Assembly (NCBI GenBank): GCA_029256725.1
Contig: JAQSXJ010000017.1
Span: 55,556 to 119,555, forward strand
Direction: 5' to 3'
Length of the DNA: 64,000 nt
Source: Anaerocolumna sp.
GTDB lineage: Bacteria; Bacillota; Clostridia; Lachnospirales; Lachnospiraceae
In this document: in pieces, positions 1 through 9,369 of the stretch
Layout: each line of letters opens with the position of its first letter
Position numbering within the stretch: position 1 is the first letter of the stretch
Position numbers and translations under genes: made by a program
The notes under the pieces: model-generated
What the model was told of the DNA's origin: nothing
What the model saw: the letters and a program-made list of their open reading frames with translations, nothing else
The model's database searches: none

Positions 1-2
1 AG

Positions 3-1250
3 GTTCCCGGCGATAAATCCATCTCTCACCGCAGCGTAATGTTTGGTGCTCTTGCAAACGGTACAACAGAGGTGACTAATTTTTTAGAAGGTGCGGATTG
101 TCTGTCTACTATAAGCTGTTTTCGCAGAATGGGTATACATATTGAACATATAAAGGGAAATACTTCTGTACTTGTACGAGGCAAAGGATTAAGAGGCTTA
201 AAAGCACCTGAGGGTATGCTGGATGTAGGTAACAGCGGAACAACGATGCGTCTTATGTCAGGAATCCTATCCGGTCAGACTTTTGAAACAACAATAACAG
301 GAGATTCCTCTATACAAAAACGTCCTATGGGCAGAGTTATAGAACCCTTATCTCAGATGGGTGCAAATATCAGAAGTATATCCGGAAACGGTCTAGCTCC
401 ACTACTAATAACACCTGTCAGTAACGGTATTTACGGTATTAACTATATTTCAAAGGTTGCATCTGCACAGGTGAAATCTTCTATTCTCCTGGCAGGACTT
501 TATGCAGAAGGTCCAACTTCCGTAACTGAACCCTATGTATCAAGAAATCATACTGAGATTATGTTAAAGAGTATGGGGGCAGATATTATTTCTAAGGATA
601 CTACTGTTACTTTAAATCCGGGTACAGAACTTACAGGAAACCGTATTGAGGTCCCTGGAGATATCTCTTCTGCTGCTTATTTTATTGCTGCCGGCCTTTT
701 AGTACCGGGCTCTGAAATTCTGATTAAGAATGTAGGTATTAATCCTACCAGAGATGGAATTATACGAGTGATAAAAGCTATGGGAGCTGATTTTGAAATT
801 CTTGACATCCGCAATACCGATTCTGAAGCTGCTGCTGATATACTTGTTCGCCATAGTAACTTAAAAGCAACAGAAATTGGTGGAGATATTATTCCAACTC
901 TAATCGATGAGATTCCCATTATAGCTGTTATGGCTTGTTTTGCAGAAGGCACGACAATAATCCGGGATGCTGCTGAGCTGAAAGTAAAGGAATCCAACCG
1001 TATTGATGTTATGGTTAAGAACCTGTCTCTTTTAGGTGCTAAGGTTCAGGCAACAGAGGATGGTATGATAATAACCGGAGGAACCGCCTTAAAAGGAAAT
1101 ACCATAGATAGTATGGACGATCATCGAATTGCCATGTCCTTTGCCATTGCAGGCTTATTGGCTGATGGAGAAACCAAGATTTTGAATGCTGACTGTGTGA
1201 ATATCTCATATCCCGGCTTTTATGATGATCTGCAGAAATTAGGAAAATAA
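3..1250 (+). CDS. aroA: 3-phosphoshikimate 1-carboxyvinyltransferase (EPSP synthase), 5' end cut by window edge
   Basis: Frame open from nt 3 (VPGDKSISHRSVMFGALANGTTEV); motifs GNSGTTMRL, KVKESNRID, DDHRIAMSFA are typical of AroA. Confidence 0.96.
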   Translation, partial: VPGDKSISHRSVMFGALANGTTEVTNFLEGADCLSTISCFRRMGIHIEHIKGNTSVLVRGKGLRGLKAPEGMLDVGNSGTTMRLMSGILSGQTFETTITGDSSIQKRPMGRVIEPLSQMGANIRSISGNGLAPLLITPVSNGIYGINYISKVASAQVKSSILLAGLYAEGPTSVTEPYVSRNHTEIMLKSMGADIISKDTTVTLNPGTELTGNRIEVPGDISSAAYFIAAGLLVPGSEILIKNVGINPTRDGIIRVIKAMGADFEILDIRNTDSEAAADILVRHSNLKATEIGGDIIPTLIDEIPIIAVMACFAEGTTIIRDAAELKVKESNRIDVMVKNLSLLGAKVQATEDGMIITGGTALKGNTIDSMDDHRIAMSFAIAGLLADGETKILNADCVNISYPGFYDDLQKLGK

Positions 1251-1269
1251 TAGAACAAGAATGATATAA

Positions 1270-1317
1270 CTGCCGGATATTACAATTAATATTATTGAAT
1301 GTCCGGCAGCTTTTTTA
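1270..1317 (+). terminator. Rho-independent terminator after aroA
   Basis: ctgccgga...tccggcag stem followed by ctttttt. Confidence 0.85.
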
Positions 1318-1336
1318 TATTCATATAATAAAACGC

Positions 1337-2389
1337 CTAAGATATAAACATGGCATCGCCAAAGCTAAAGAATCGATAGCGTTCCTTTACTGCTGCTTCA
1401 TAAGCTGCCATAATATTGTCTCTTCCGGCTAATGCAGAAACTAACATCATTAAAGTAGACTCAGGAAGATGGAAGTTAGTAATCAAACCATCCAGAACCT
1501 TAAAACGGTAACCAGGATAAATAAAGATTGTTGTGTCTCCGCTTCCGGGATGAATAATACCGCTCTCATCCGATGCGGATTCTACGGTACGGCAGCTGGT
1601 GGTACCTACACAAATAATCCTGCCACCTTTCTTTTTGGTTTCATTTATAGTTGCAGCTGCTTCTTCTGTAACCTGATAGAACTCTGAATGCATATGATGC
1701 TCCAAAACATTATTAACTTTAACCGGCCGAAATGTACCAAGCCCTACATGAAGAGTGACATTGGCTACTGAAATGCTCATCTGCTCAATCTGCTCTAGGA
1801 GTTCTTTTGTAAAATGCAGCCCTGCCGTTGGTGCAGCAGCAGATCCTTCTACTTTGGCATAGACTGTCTGATAACGGTTTTTATCCTCTAATTGATGTGT
1901 AATATAAGGAGGAAGGGGCATCTCGCCTAACTTATCCAGTATCTCTTCAAATATTCCCTCATATTTAAACTGAACCAATCGGTTCCCGTCCTCTAGCTGA
2001 TCAATAATCTCACCAATCAATATCCCGTTACCAAAGCTTATTTTTGAACCTGTCCTTGCTTTTTTACCCGGTTTTACAAGAGTCTCCCAGATATCATTTT
2101 CTCTGCGTTTTAACAGGAGGAGTTCTATTCTGGCACCAGGTGTTTTAGCCTCGCTGCTTTCACCTTCATGGATTTTCTCCCCTAGAAGTCTTGCAGGTAT
2201 AACCTTGGTATTATTAATAACCAGACAGTCTCCTTCTTTCAGGTAATCTGTTATTTGCTTAAAAATTTTATGTTCAATGTTACCTGTATTCTTATTTAAC
2301 ACCATCAGTCTTGAACCCGAACGATCTTCAAGGGGATCCTGTGCAATAAGCTCTTCCGGTAAATCATAATTAAAATCCTGTGTCTTCAT
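1337..2389 (-). CDS. queA: S-adenosylmethionine:tRNA ribosyltransferase-isomerase
   Basis: [32 protein letters not shown]-terminus, GLHFT and [15 protein letters not shown] motifs; start placed at internal Met. Confidence 0.95.
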   Translation of the reverse strand: MKTQDFNYDLPEELIAQDPLEDRSGSRLMVLNKNTGNIEHKIFKQITDYLKEGDCLVINNTKVIPARLLGEKIHEGESSEAKTPGARIELLLLKRRENDIWETLVKPGKKARTGSKISFGNGILIGEIIDQLEDGNRLVQFKYEGIFEEILDKLGEMPLPPYITHQLEDKNRYQTVYAKVEGSAAAPTAGLHFTKELLEQIEQMSISVANVTLHVGLGTFRPVKVNNVLEHHMHSEFYQVTEEAAATINETKKKGGRIICVGTTSCRTVESASDESGIIHPGSGDTTIFIYPGYRFKVLDGLITNFHLPESTLMMLVSALAGRDNIMAAYEAAVKERYRFFSFGDAMFIS

Positions 2390-2472
2390 GTTTACGCCTG
2401 TCTCATACCGCAACAATTTCTATGGATTGTGACTTTTACGGCATCCTTTCTGTTATCTGCTTAATCTGTTAG

Positions 2473-3321
2473 TTAATCCTCTTCTACGATTTCTGTTCTG
2501 TCATAATCATCTAAAAAGCTGTGAGGAACCTGATGCTTCTGATAACCAATCATAGTATCCAGATTGACATTGTGGACACTCCTAAAGATATTCATATCAA
2601 TAACATTGCTTGTCTGTCTGAATTTCTTTACAAGTTCTTTCATTTCCTGGCGTTTGGAACCCATACCGTTGTCTCCAAGCATACAGTTTTCTGTCAGTCT
2701 GCAGGCACACTGAATGAAGTTAAGATTATTGTATTTCTTCCAGGCGAGGATATCCGCTTCTTTCACCATATAGAGCGGACGTATCAACTCCATTCCTTCA
2801 TAATTCGTGCTATGAAGTTTAGGCATCATGCCTTTCATCTGTCCGCTGTAGAGCATGCTCATTAGTACGGTTTCGATTACATCATCAAAATGATGTCCTA
2901 ACGCTATCTTATTACATCCTAACTCCTTCGCATGCTTATAGAGATAACCCCTTCTCATCTTAGCACAAAGATAACAGGGTGAATCCGGCACAGAAGCAAC
3001 AACCTCAAAGATATTACTATTAAATACCGTAATCGGTATATTAAGATATTCGGCATTATCCAGTATAATCTGCCTATTATATGGATTGTACCCCGGGTCC
3101 ATTACCATAAATACAAGGTCAAAGTGAACTCTTCCATGTTTCTTAAGCTCCTGCATACATTTTGCAAGAAGCATAGAATCCTTACCACCGGATATACATA
3201 CTGCAATCTTGTCCCCTTCACTGATTAACTGATAATCATTCACCGCAGTAATAAATTTTCTCCAGATTTCCTTACGGAATCTTTTTATAATACTTCTCTC
3301 AATATCTATATAATTATCCAT
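2473..3321 (-). CDS. TtcA/TtuA-family tRNA 2-thiolation protein (PP-loop ATPase)
   Basis: SGGKDSMLL PP-loop, CYLCAKMRRGYLY, GHHFDDVIET motifs. Confidence 0.85.
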   Translation of the reverse strand: MDNYIDIERSIIKRFRKEIWRKFITAVNDYQLISEGDKIAVCISGGKDSMLLAKCMQELKKHGRVHFDLVFMVMDPGYNPYNRQIILDNAEYLNIPITVFNSNIFEVVASVPDSPCYLCAKMRRGYLYKHAKELGCNKIALGHHFDDVIETVLMSMLYSGQMKGMMPKLHSTNYEGMELIRPLYMVKEADILAWKKYNNLNFIQCACRLTENCMLGDNGMGSKRQEMKELVKKFRQTSNVIDMNIFRSVHNVNLDTMIGYQKHQVPHSFLDDYDRTEIVEED

Positions 3322-3436
3322 TATTCCTCTTTTCTAACGTACAATTTACTCTGTTTCATTCGTTCTAATTCTTTGGCTTCAATTCTTTGACTTCAATTCT
3401 TTAGCTCTAATTTTTGACTCCATTACTTGAAATCAC

Positions 3437-4549
3437 CTAATTTTTTAGAGCTGCTTCAAATACCTCAAGAAATGTATCAATCTCCTCCTCTGTTGTCAAA
3501 TGACTTAAACTAACACGCAGAGTGGCCAGGGAAAGCTTCTTGTCCTTTGTCATGGCATAAACGGGTTTTGATACGGTATTTACAGCGCAGCAAGCTGATT
3601 TGGTCGCAACATAAATATCCTTTTCATTAAGAGCAGCTAAAAGCAGATTGGTATTTATATTTTTTATACTGATATTTAATATATACGGTGAACCATTCTC
3701 AGGAGTGTTAATTACTATGTTCTTATTTCTTTCGAAGGCCTTACGAAGTTTTCTATTCATGCTGGCAACACGATCTCTGTGTTGGTCAATATTTACTGTA
3801 GTTAACTCAATTGCCTTTTCTAAAGAAACTGCCAGAGCAAGGGCCGGTGTTCCACTTCGAAAGCTCGTAGTACTTAAACCACCGTGAATCAATGGTTCTA
3901 GTATAACATTCTCTTTTTTAAGTAACAACCCAACCCCTGTCAAACCATAAATTTTATGACCGGAGCATGTAAACAAATCCATGTGCTCAAAAGCTACCGG
4001 AATCTTACCTACTGCCTGGGTTGCATCCACATGAAGAAAACAGTGTTTTTTTTCCTTGACTATTTCATATATCTTATCAATAGGTTGAATAACACCTATC
4101 TCACTGTCTACAATAGCCAGCGATACTAAGATGGTATCCTCTCTTAAAAGTTCTTTTAAGTGTTCAAGATCGATCTCACCGGTTTTGGTGACATTAACAA
4201 AATCTATTTCAAAGCCTTCATTTTGCAGTGCAGCAGCCGGTCCTGTTACAGAGGCATGCTCTAAAAAGGAAGTTATGATATGTTTACCGTATCTCTGATA
4301 ACTCTTCGCAACGCCTTTAATTGCCTGATTATTGGATTCACTGGCACCAGAGGTATATATTATTTCTTCCGGTTTGGCAGACAGCATACTGGCAATATGA
4401 GCTGTAGCTTCTTCCATTCTCTTCAATGCCTCAAGACCTAGTGCATGGGGTGAATTAGGATTTCCCGGATACTGGAGTGCTGCATCCCCAAATGCCTTCA
4501 AAACGTCTGCATCAACAGGGGTATGGGCTGCATAATCTAAATATATCAT
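3437..4549 (-). CDS. Cysteine desulfurase, NifS/IscS-like class V aminotransferase
   Basis: MIYLDYAAHTPVD start, TSGASESNNQAIKG, SGHKIYGLTGVG Lys motif, SACCA Cys loop. Confidence 0.9.
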   Translation of the reverse strand: MIYLDYAAHTPVDADVLKAFGDAALQYPGNPNSPHALGLEALKRMEEATAHIASMLSAKPEEIIYTSGASESNNQAIKGVAKSYQRYGKHIITSFLEHASVTGPAAALQNEGFEIDFVNVTKTGEIDLEHLKELLREDTILVSLAIVDSEIGVIQPIDKIYEIVKEKKHCFLHVDATQAVGKIPVAFEHMDLFTCSGHKIYGLTGVGLLLKKENVILEPLIHGGLSTTSFRSGTPALALAVSLEKAIELTTVNIDQHRDRVASMNRKLRKAFERNKNIVINTPENGSPYILNISIKNINTNLLLAALNEKDIYVATKSACCAVNTVSKPVYAMTKDKKLSLATLRVSLSHLTTEEEIDTFLEVFEAALKN

Positions 4550-4938
4550 TGTAACCTCTTTCCTTCTATCAAAATATATTCTTACGCATTCGAATAATAG
4601 TCTAAGTATAAATATTCCTATTTTGTCATCTTTGTTATGACTAACTGAAACATACGAGATTTATCATACTTTTCCTAAAGAGTTTTGTCAATCCCAATGG
4701 AGATAAATCTCCTATTGATATAAATCATTTTCATGAACTTCTAACACTTGCAAACAAATGTTCTTCAAATACTTACAACCTTTCAATAAAAACTAAGTTC
4801 AACTAATGACATTATATTCATAAGAATATTATATTTCATGGTTTGTTTATCAAATTTTACAAAATTTTTAGAATTCTATTGCATTATCTTCAAAAGCATA
4901 GTATATTATGAAGGAAAAAAGAAGAAAGGGTGAATAAA

Positions 4939-5253
4939 ATGAATTTTACTCATACTAGTGACGCTACCGAGCATCACAAAAACGAATTCGAGCATATTAA
5001 GGAAACTATTTTTAAGTTATGTATCGGTGATATTCCCTTCACTTCCGTTAATAAGCCCGTTACTCTTGATTATAAAAACAGAGAAGTTCTTTTATTAATA
5101 GAGGGTGAACTATTAGGTAGTGTTCCATTTGAAATCATTTATTTTGATATAAAGAGAAGACAATTGGATGTTAAGGATTATGCTTATGCTATTGCAGAGC
5201 TCATAAGAGAAGAAATCAGCAAGTTAACAGTTGTTAAAACAGCTCTTGCATAA
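4939..5253 (+). CDS. Small conserved-looking hypothetical protein (~104 aa)
   Basis: Intact ORF with upstream gaaagggtg RBS-like sequence and strong downstream terminator. Confidence 0.6.
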   Translation: MNFTHTSDATEHHKNEFEHIKETIFKLCIGDIPFTSVNKPVTLDYKNREVLLLIEGELLGSVPFEIIYFDIKRRQLDVKDYAYAIAELIREEISKLTVVKTALA

Positions 5254-5260
5254 CAAGCAA

Positions 5261-5288
5261 AATGCGCCCTATAAACTGGCGCATTTTT
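5261..5288 (+). terminator. Rho-independent terminator
   Basis: aatgcgcc-loop-ggcgcattttt. Confidence 0.85.
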
Positions 5289-5355
5289 CATATATTATTC
5301 TATCTTATTGAATCTCATATTTACTAATTGAAAGCCTTTATAAGGCTTTTTTCAT

Positions 5356-5886
5356 TTATCCTTTACTAAGTGACAGGCTATAAATATTGTGAAGATACTT
5401 CTCATTTCGAAATAATACATACTCAGTACCTGCTACCTTAAAGCCCAAGCTTTCCGCCAGTCGTATGGATTTGTCATTATCAACAGAAATTATAGCTCGT
5501 ACTTCATGAACTTTCATTACCTCTTCTGCATATATGATTATTTCTTTTAAGGCTTCCTGCATATAGCCCTTTCCCCAGTACTCTTCTCTTAAATCATAAC
5601 CAATATCAATTATTCCTTCATTCTTATTCCAGCAATGAAATCCGCAGGTTCCCATTTTCACATTATCAGCTGTTCGAATTACAATCCAACGATGCTGCAA
5701 TCGCGGTTCAGGGTAGATGTAGAAATCTATAATTTCATCTGCCTGCTCAAGTTTCGTCAAAGGCTCTGCATCAAACAAATATCTGTTGACTATATCATTT
5801 GAAAATTGATGGAATATGAAATCCCTATCTTCCATTTCTATGTTCCTTAAAATCAATCGATCCGTTTCCAAGTTCTTAAACATCAT
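5356..5886 (-). CDS. GNAT family N-acetyltransferase (RimJ/RimL-like)
   Basis: LETDRLILRNIEMEDRDFIF ... YWGKGYMQEALKEIIIYAEEVMKVHEVRAIISVDNDKSIRLAESLGFK. Confidence 0.88.
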   Translation of the reverse strand: MMFKNLETDRLILRNIEMEDRDFIFHQFSNDIVNRYLFDAEPLTKLEQADEIIDFYIYPEPRLQHRWIVIRTADNVKMGTCGFHCWNKNEGIIDIGYDLREEYWGKGYMQEALKEIIIYAEEVMKVHEVRAIISVDNDKSIRLAESLGFKVAGTEYVLFRNEKYLHNIYSLSLSKG

Positions 5887-6028
5887 ACCTCCCCAACTCC
5901 CGTAGATTAACTATTAGCTTAAAGATATTTCTCATCCCTAAATTATATATTGATACTTCCAGATATTCAGGCGAGTTTTCAGGCAGTATTACAGGTCTGC
6001 CTGCCATACTGCCTAAGTAATAAGTAAC

Positions 6029-6826
6029 TTATACACTAACTTTCTTATCTAACATCCATGCTGTAGTAATATAGGCAATGATTGTTACAACAACATGAAA
6101 CAGTATTCCTACTATTAAAGAAGTATCATTAATTGCATTTATACCTAATGCAAACAATAAAAAGTCTTCTAACTTCCCTATAGAGATTATCATAATAAAA
6201 AAGATTACAAAACTAATAAAGCTTTTTCCTCTCTTATCTGCCAGGAAAGTAGCACTTAAGGTAATTGAAAGATAGGAAAGTGTAATTATAGTTATCCATG
6301 TAACCAGAATCACTAATATCACCAGAACCAAATATTTATAATCCAGATTTATATTAAACTGCAAATTTACAAACTCTTTAAGGGCTCTATTGATTTCATT
6401 TAAAGATGAATATTTCGCCAATAGGACAGCTCCATCCATTATAAACAATAAAGCAAAAGCAAGACCGGATAACATTATTTGCAGTGCTGAGCTTATAACC
6501 TTAGCCCCAATAATCGAATATGTGGTATTCGGTGTTAGAAAGAGCATATAACTGTGTTTTTGTTTAAGGTCACTCTGAAAAGTCATAATAGACTCAAAAG
6601 CTATAAAAAATAATGCTCCGACAGTAAACAAACTAAGTAACCCAAGTGCAAGCCCTATCGTTTCACTTTTATCCATAATAAATCCTGTAAAGAACATGAT
6701 TTCACCAAGTAAAGCTATCGCTAAAATTATTAACTTGGAAAATGCCTGCTTTCTCAATTCATACTTCATTAATTTTAACATAATTTCCTCCATCTTTGCG
6801 CACCTATACGCTTTATACGCCAACAA
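6029..6826 (-). CDS. ABC-2 type membrane permease
   Basis: Multiple hydrophobic segments; directly downstream of ABC ATPase and GntR regulator. Confidence 0.75.
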   Translation of the reverse strand: MLAYKAYRCAKMEEIMLKLMKYELRKQAFSKLIILAIALLGEIMFFTGFIMDKSETIGLALGLLSLFTVGALFFIAFESIMTFQSDLKQKHSYMLFLTPNTTYSIIGAKVISSALQIMLSGLAFALLFIMDGAVLLAKYSSLNEINRALKEFVNLQFNINLDYKYLVLVILVILVTWITIITLSYLSITLSATFLADKRGKSFISFVIFFIMIISIGKLEDFLLFALGINAINDTSLIVGILFHVVVTIIAYITTAWMLDKKVSV

Positions 6827-6888
6827 TTAGGCTTTCTATATTTAAATACTACGTCTTTGACCCCTTTAAACTATCATTTAATGCTTAC

Positions 6889-7578
6889 TTAAGCATAAAT
6901 CTCTTTATATAATTCTACTATGGACTTCTTATGTGTCTCCCTTAATTCCTCAGCAGCACCTTCCAGGGCAACTGTACCATTCTTTATAAAGATTGCATTA
7001 TCTACAACAGCTTCTAACTCATCAACCAGATGTGTTGAAATTAGAATGGTATTATTATCACCAACAGCTTCCAGTATTGTTGTCATAATCTTTTCCCTTG
7101 AAATAATATCAATTCCGTTAAGCGGTTCATCCAGCATATAAAGATCTGCTTTACGGGCAAGAGTTGCGGCAAGCTTTAACTTAGCTGCAAGACCGGAAGA
7201 TAGTGCCTTTGCTTGGTCTTTCTTGTTTAAATCCATTCTAACAAGTAATTCTTCATATCTCTTCATATCAAAATCTTCAAAGAAATCCTGATAATAAACA
7301 CCTACATCATCTATGGTCATGTAATTATAGAAGAAAGGTTCTGTTGACATATATGCTACTTTCTTTTTAGATTCTACCCCGATTGGATTTCCCATAAAGG
7401 TGATACTTCCGCTGGTGGGTTTTACAAGACCGGCCGCCATTTTCATAAATGTGGTTTTTCCGCTGCCATTTGGTCCAAGAAGTGCATATATCTTTCCTCT
7501 CTCTATATCAAGATTCAAATTATCTACCGCTACCTTTGTCATGTATTTCTTTTTTAAGTTACTGCATTGCAAAAACAT
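6889..7578 (-). CDS. ABC transporter ATP-binding protein
   Basis: GPNGSGKTT Walker A, LYMLDEPLNGID Walker B, ALSSGLAAKLKLAATLA signature-like. Confidence 0.93.
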   Translation of the reverse strand: MFLQCSNLKKKYMTKVAVDNLNLDIERGKIYALLGPNGSGKTTFMKMAAGLVKPTSGSITFMGNPIGVESKKKVAYMSTEPFFYNYMTIDDVGVYYQDFFEDFDMKRYEELLVRMDLNKKDQAKALSSGLAAKLKLAATLARKADLYMLDEPLNGIDIISREKIMTTILEAVGDNNTILISTHLVDELEAVVDNAIFIKNGTVALEGAAEELRETHKKSIVELYKEIYA

Positions 7579-7662
7579 ATGAATTCCTCCTATTATTTCA
7601 TTAAGTTTAATAACTCTTATTCTTTGTATTTAACCCTGTGATATGGTAACTAAAGTTTTCTT

Positions 7663-8019
7663 CTAATTGGCATACCTTTCATCAAGAAGAATCATTATTT
7701 CCTGTTTCTGTATTCCCAATGACTTCATTCCATTTATAAACTGTTCCAATATTTCGTTAGCCATATCTTTCCTGATACTTATAATCTTCTCATTCTCCTC
7801 TGTTACAAAAGTTCCAAGGCCTCTTTTTGTAAAACAAATCTCCTGCAACTCCAGTTCACGGTATATACGACTGGCTGTATTAGGATTAATCTTATACTTT
7901 AATGCCATATCTCTGCCTGATGGCAACTTATCACCGGGTTTTAGTACCCCAGTAATGATATCTTTCTTAATATCCTGAATAACTTGAATATAAATTGGGA
8001 TATTATTATCAAATTCCAT
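7663..8019 (-). CDS. GntR-family transcriptional regulator (YtrA-like)
   Basis: IYIQVIQDIKKDIITGVLKPGDKLPSGRDMALKYKINPNTASRIYRELE. Confidence 0.92.
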   Translation of the reverse strand: MEFDNNIPIYIQVIQDIKKDIITGVLKPGDKLPSGRDMALKYKINPNTASRIYRELELQEICFTKRGLGTFVTEENEKIISIRKDMANEILEQFINGMKSLGIQKQEIMILLDERYAN

Positions 8020-8103
8020 ATTTACCTCTTTTCTCCAACCACATTAATGTTGCTTTACAATTTGGATTTTTATTAAAACACCCACCCTCTTAATATTTTG
8101 TGT

Positions 8104-8135
8104 TACTAGTGAACTATTTATATAGTACACTAGTA
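8104..8135. promoter_or_regulatory. Putative GntR operator (inverted repeat)
   Basis: tactagtgaactatttatatagtacactagta, inverted repeat just upstream of the GntR start. Confidence 0.6.
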
Positions 8136-8490
8136 TTTTGTTTCTGTCAATAATATTTATATTATTTTTTTGAAAATAATCATATACTCCCTCACATCTA
8201 ATTAATACTGCTACTTTAAAAACATATGTATTACTGAACTTTTCTATTGCAGTAGAAAATGCCGACTGACATTTCATCCACACTCTGCGTAAAAACATAT
8301 ATTTTGCCTCTGGCATTATTCATACAATCTATGATTGCTAATGCATACAAAGCGTTAATATGTTTTGCAAAAAGTGTAAAAGAAAAGCCAATCGGCATTT
8401 TATAAAAACAGTAAGTTTACATCACTCGTTTCTTCTTGGTATCTAAATAACTCCGTAACTTCCACTACAAGAAATAAAAAGACCAGAATT

Positions 8491-9027
8491 CTAAGAAATA
8501 TTTCGCTTATTACAATGATACTTACAAGCTGTATTAGGACAACTGCAGCTATTGTATACTTCATCTTCACAGTATTCACTGTCATCGCTCTGGCTTTTGA
8601 TCAATACCGTTATATTTTCAACATCCTCGACGCCTTGAGCAGCTAACATTTTCTGTAGTTCTGTAAACCACAACCCTTTCTGTACTTTAAGGGTTTTATC
8701 GTTATTTTCATCTATATAAAGAGTCTGTTCTTCTTTTAAGTTCAGATTTTTATAGTCAATTTGATATAAGTTTTTTCTGTTTATAACACCCAGATCTTCC
8801 AAGGTCTTAACCATACGGTAAACCGTTGCGATACCTACTGTAGTATCCTTTTTTACTGCTTTATAATATATCTCTTTACAACTGGAGCATTCGTCTTCTA
8901 AAATTACATCAATTAATAATCTTCTTTGTTCTGTAATACGAAATTTCTTCTTTCTCAATTCATTAATGATAATTTCTCTTTTATGAATTTTAGCTAAAAT
9001 AGTATCTGATTCAATTGCGGCATTCAT
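8491..9027 (-). CDS. Fur-like winged-helix regulator with divergent Cys-rich C-terminus
   Basis: RKKKFRITEQRRLLIDVILEDE...TVGIATVYRMVKTLEDLGVI (Fur HTH); no His-rich Fur motif; tail YCEDEVYNSCSCPNTACKYHC. Confidence 0.78.
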   Translation of the reverse strand: MNAAIESDTILAKIHKREIIINELRKKKFRITEQRRLLIDVILEDECSSCKEIYYKAVKKDTTVGIATVYRMVKTLEDLGVINRKNLYQIDYKNLNLKEEQTLYIDENNDKTLKVQKGLWFTELQKMLAAQGVEDVENITVLIKSQSDDSEYCEDEVYNSCSCPNTACKYHCNKRNIS

Positions 9028-9060
9028 GACTGATATCCCCCTTTACAAGTGGTTTAGAAC

Positions 9061-9097
9061 AAAGGGCCTTTTATCTACACTTACTTGATAAAAGGCC
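9061..9097 (-). terminator. Hairpin terminator between the Cys-rich FeoB-associated ORF and the Fur-like gene
   Basis: ggccttttatc...gataaaaggcc followed on the minus strand by a short T-rich stretch. Confidence 0.55.
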
Positions 9098-9138
9098 AAT
9101 TGCCTATATTCCTACGTCTATTGTTTCAGTTGATACCT

Positions 9139-9294
9139 TTATTTATTGCAAGAATCTGTTGCTTTACTGCAACCGGAACAACCGCATCCACAGCCTGCAC
9201 CTTCTTTTTTTGCTTTCAGTGTTTTAAAACCGGCAAATCCGATGCCTCCAAATACAATAGCTCCAACTACGATGTTTGCAATTATAGTTCCCAT
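9139..9294 (-). CDS. FeoB-associated Cys-rich membrane protein (51 aa), not in supplied ORF track
   Basis: Manual translation MGTIIANIVVGAIVFGGIGFAGFKTLKAKKEGAGCGCGCSGCSKATDSCNK*; single TM plus Cys-rich tail, directly after feoB. Confidence 0.85.
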   Translation of the reverse strand: MGTIIANIVVGAIVFGGIGFAGFKTLKAKKEGAGCGCGCSGCSKATDSCNK

Positions 9295-9369
9295 ATGAAC
9301 CTCTTTTCCGGATAAACAGTCTTTCGTTTATCCTATATAAACAAAATTAACAGTGTAGGAAAATATTTT

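Noticed and set aside
677-997. Minus-strand ORF inside aroA (and similar antisense ORFs inside feoB, MCP, hppA, galE and others)
   Set aside because: Opposite a clearly conserved coding frame, with low-complexity composition typical of shadow ORFs
8044-8316. 90-aa minus ORF upstream of the GntR gene
   Set aside because: Overlaps the likely promoter/operator palindrome; no recognisable domain
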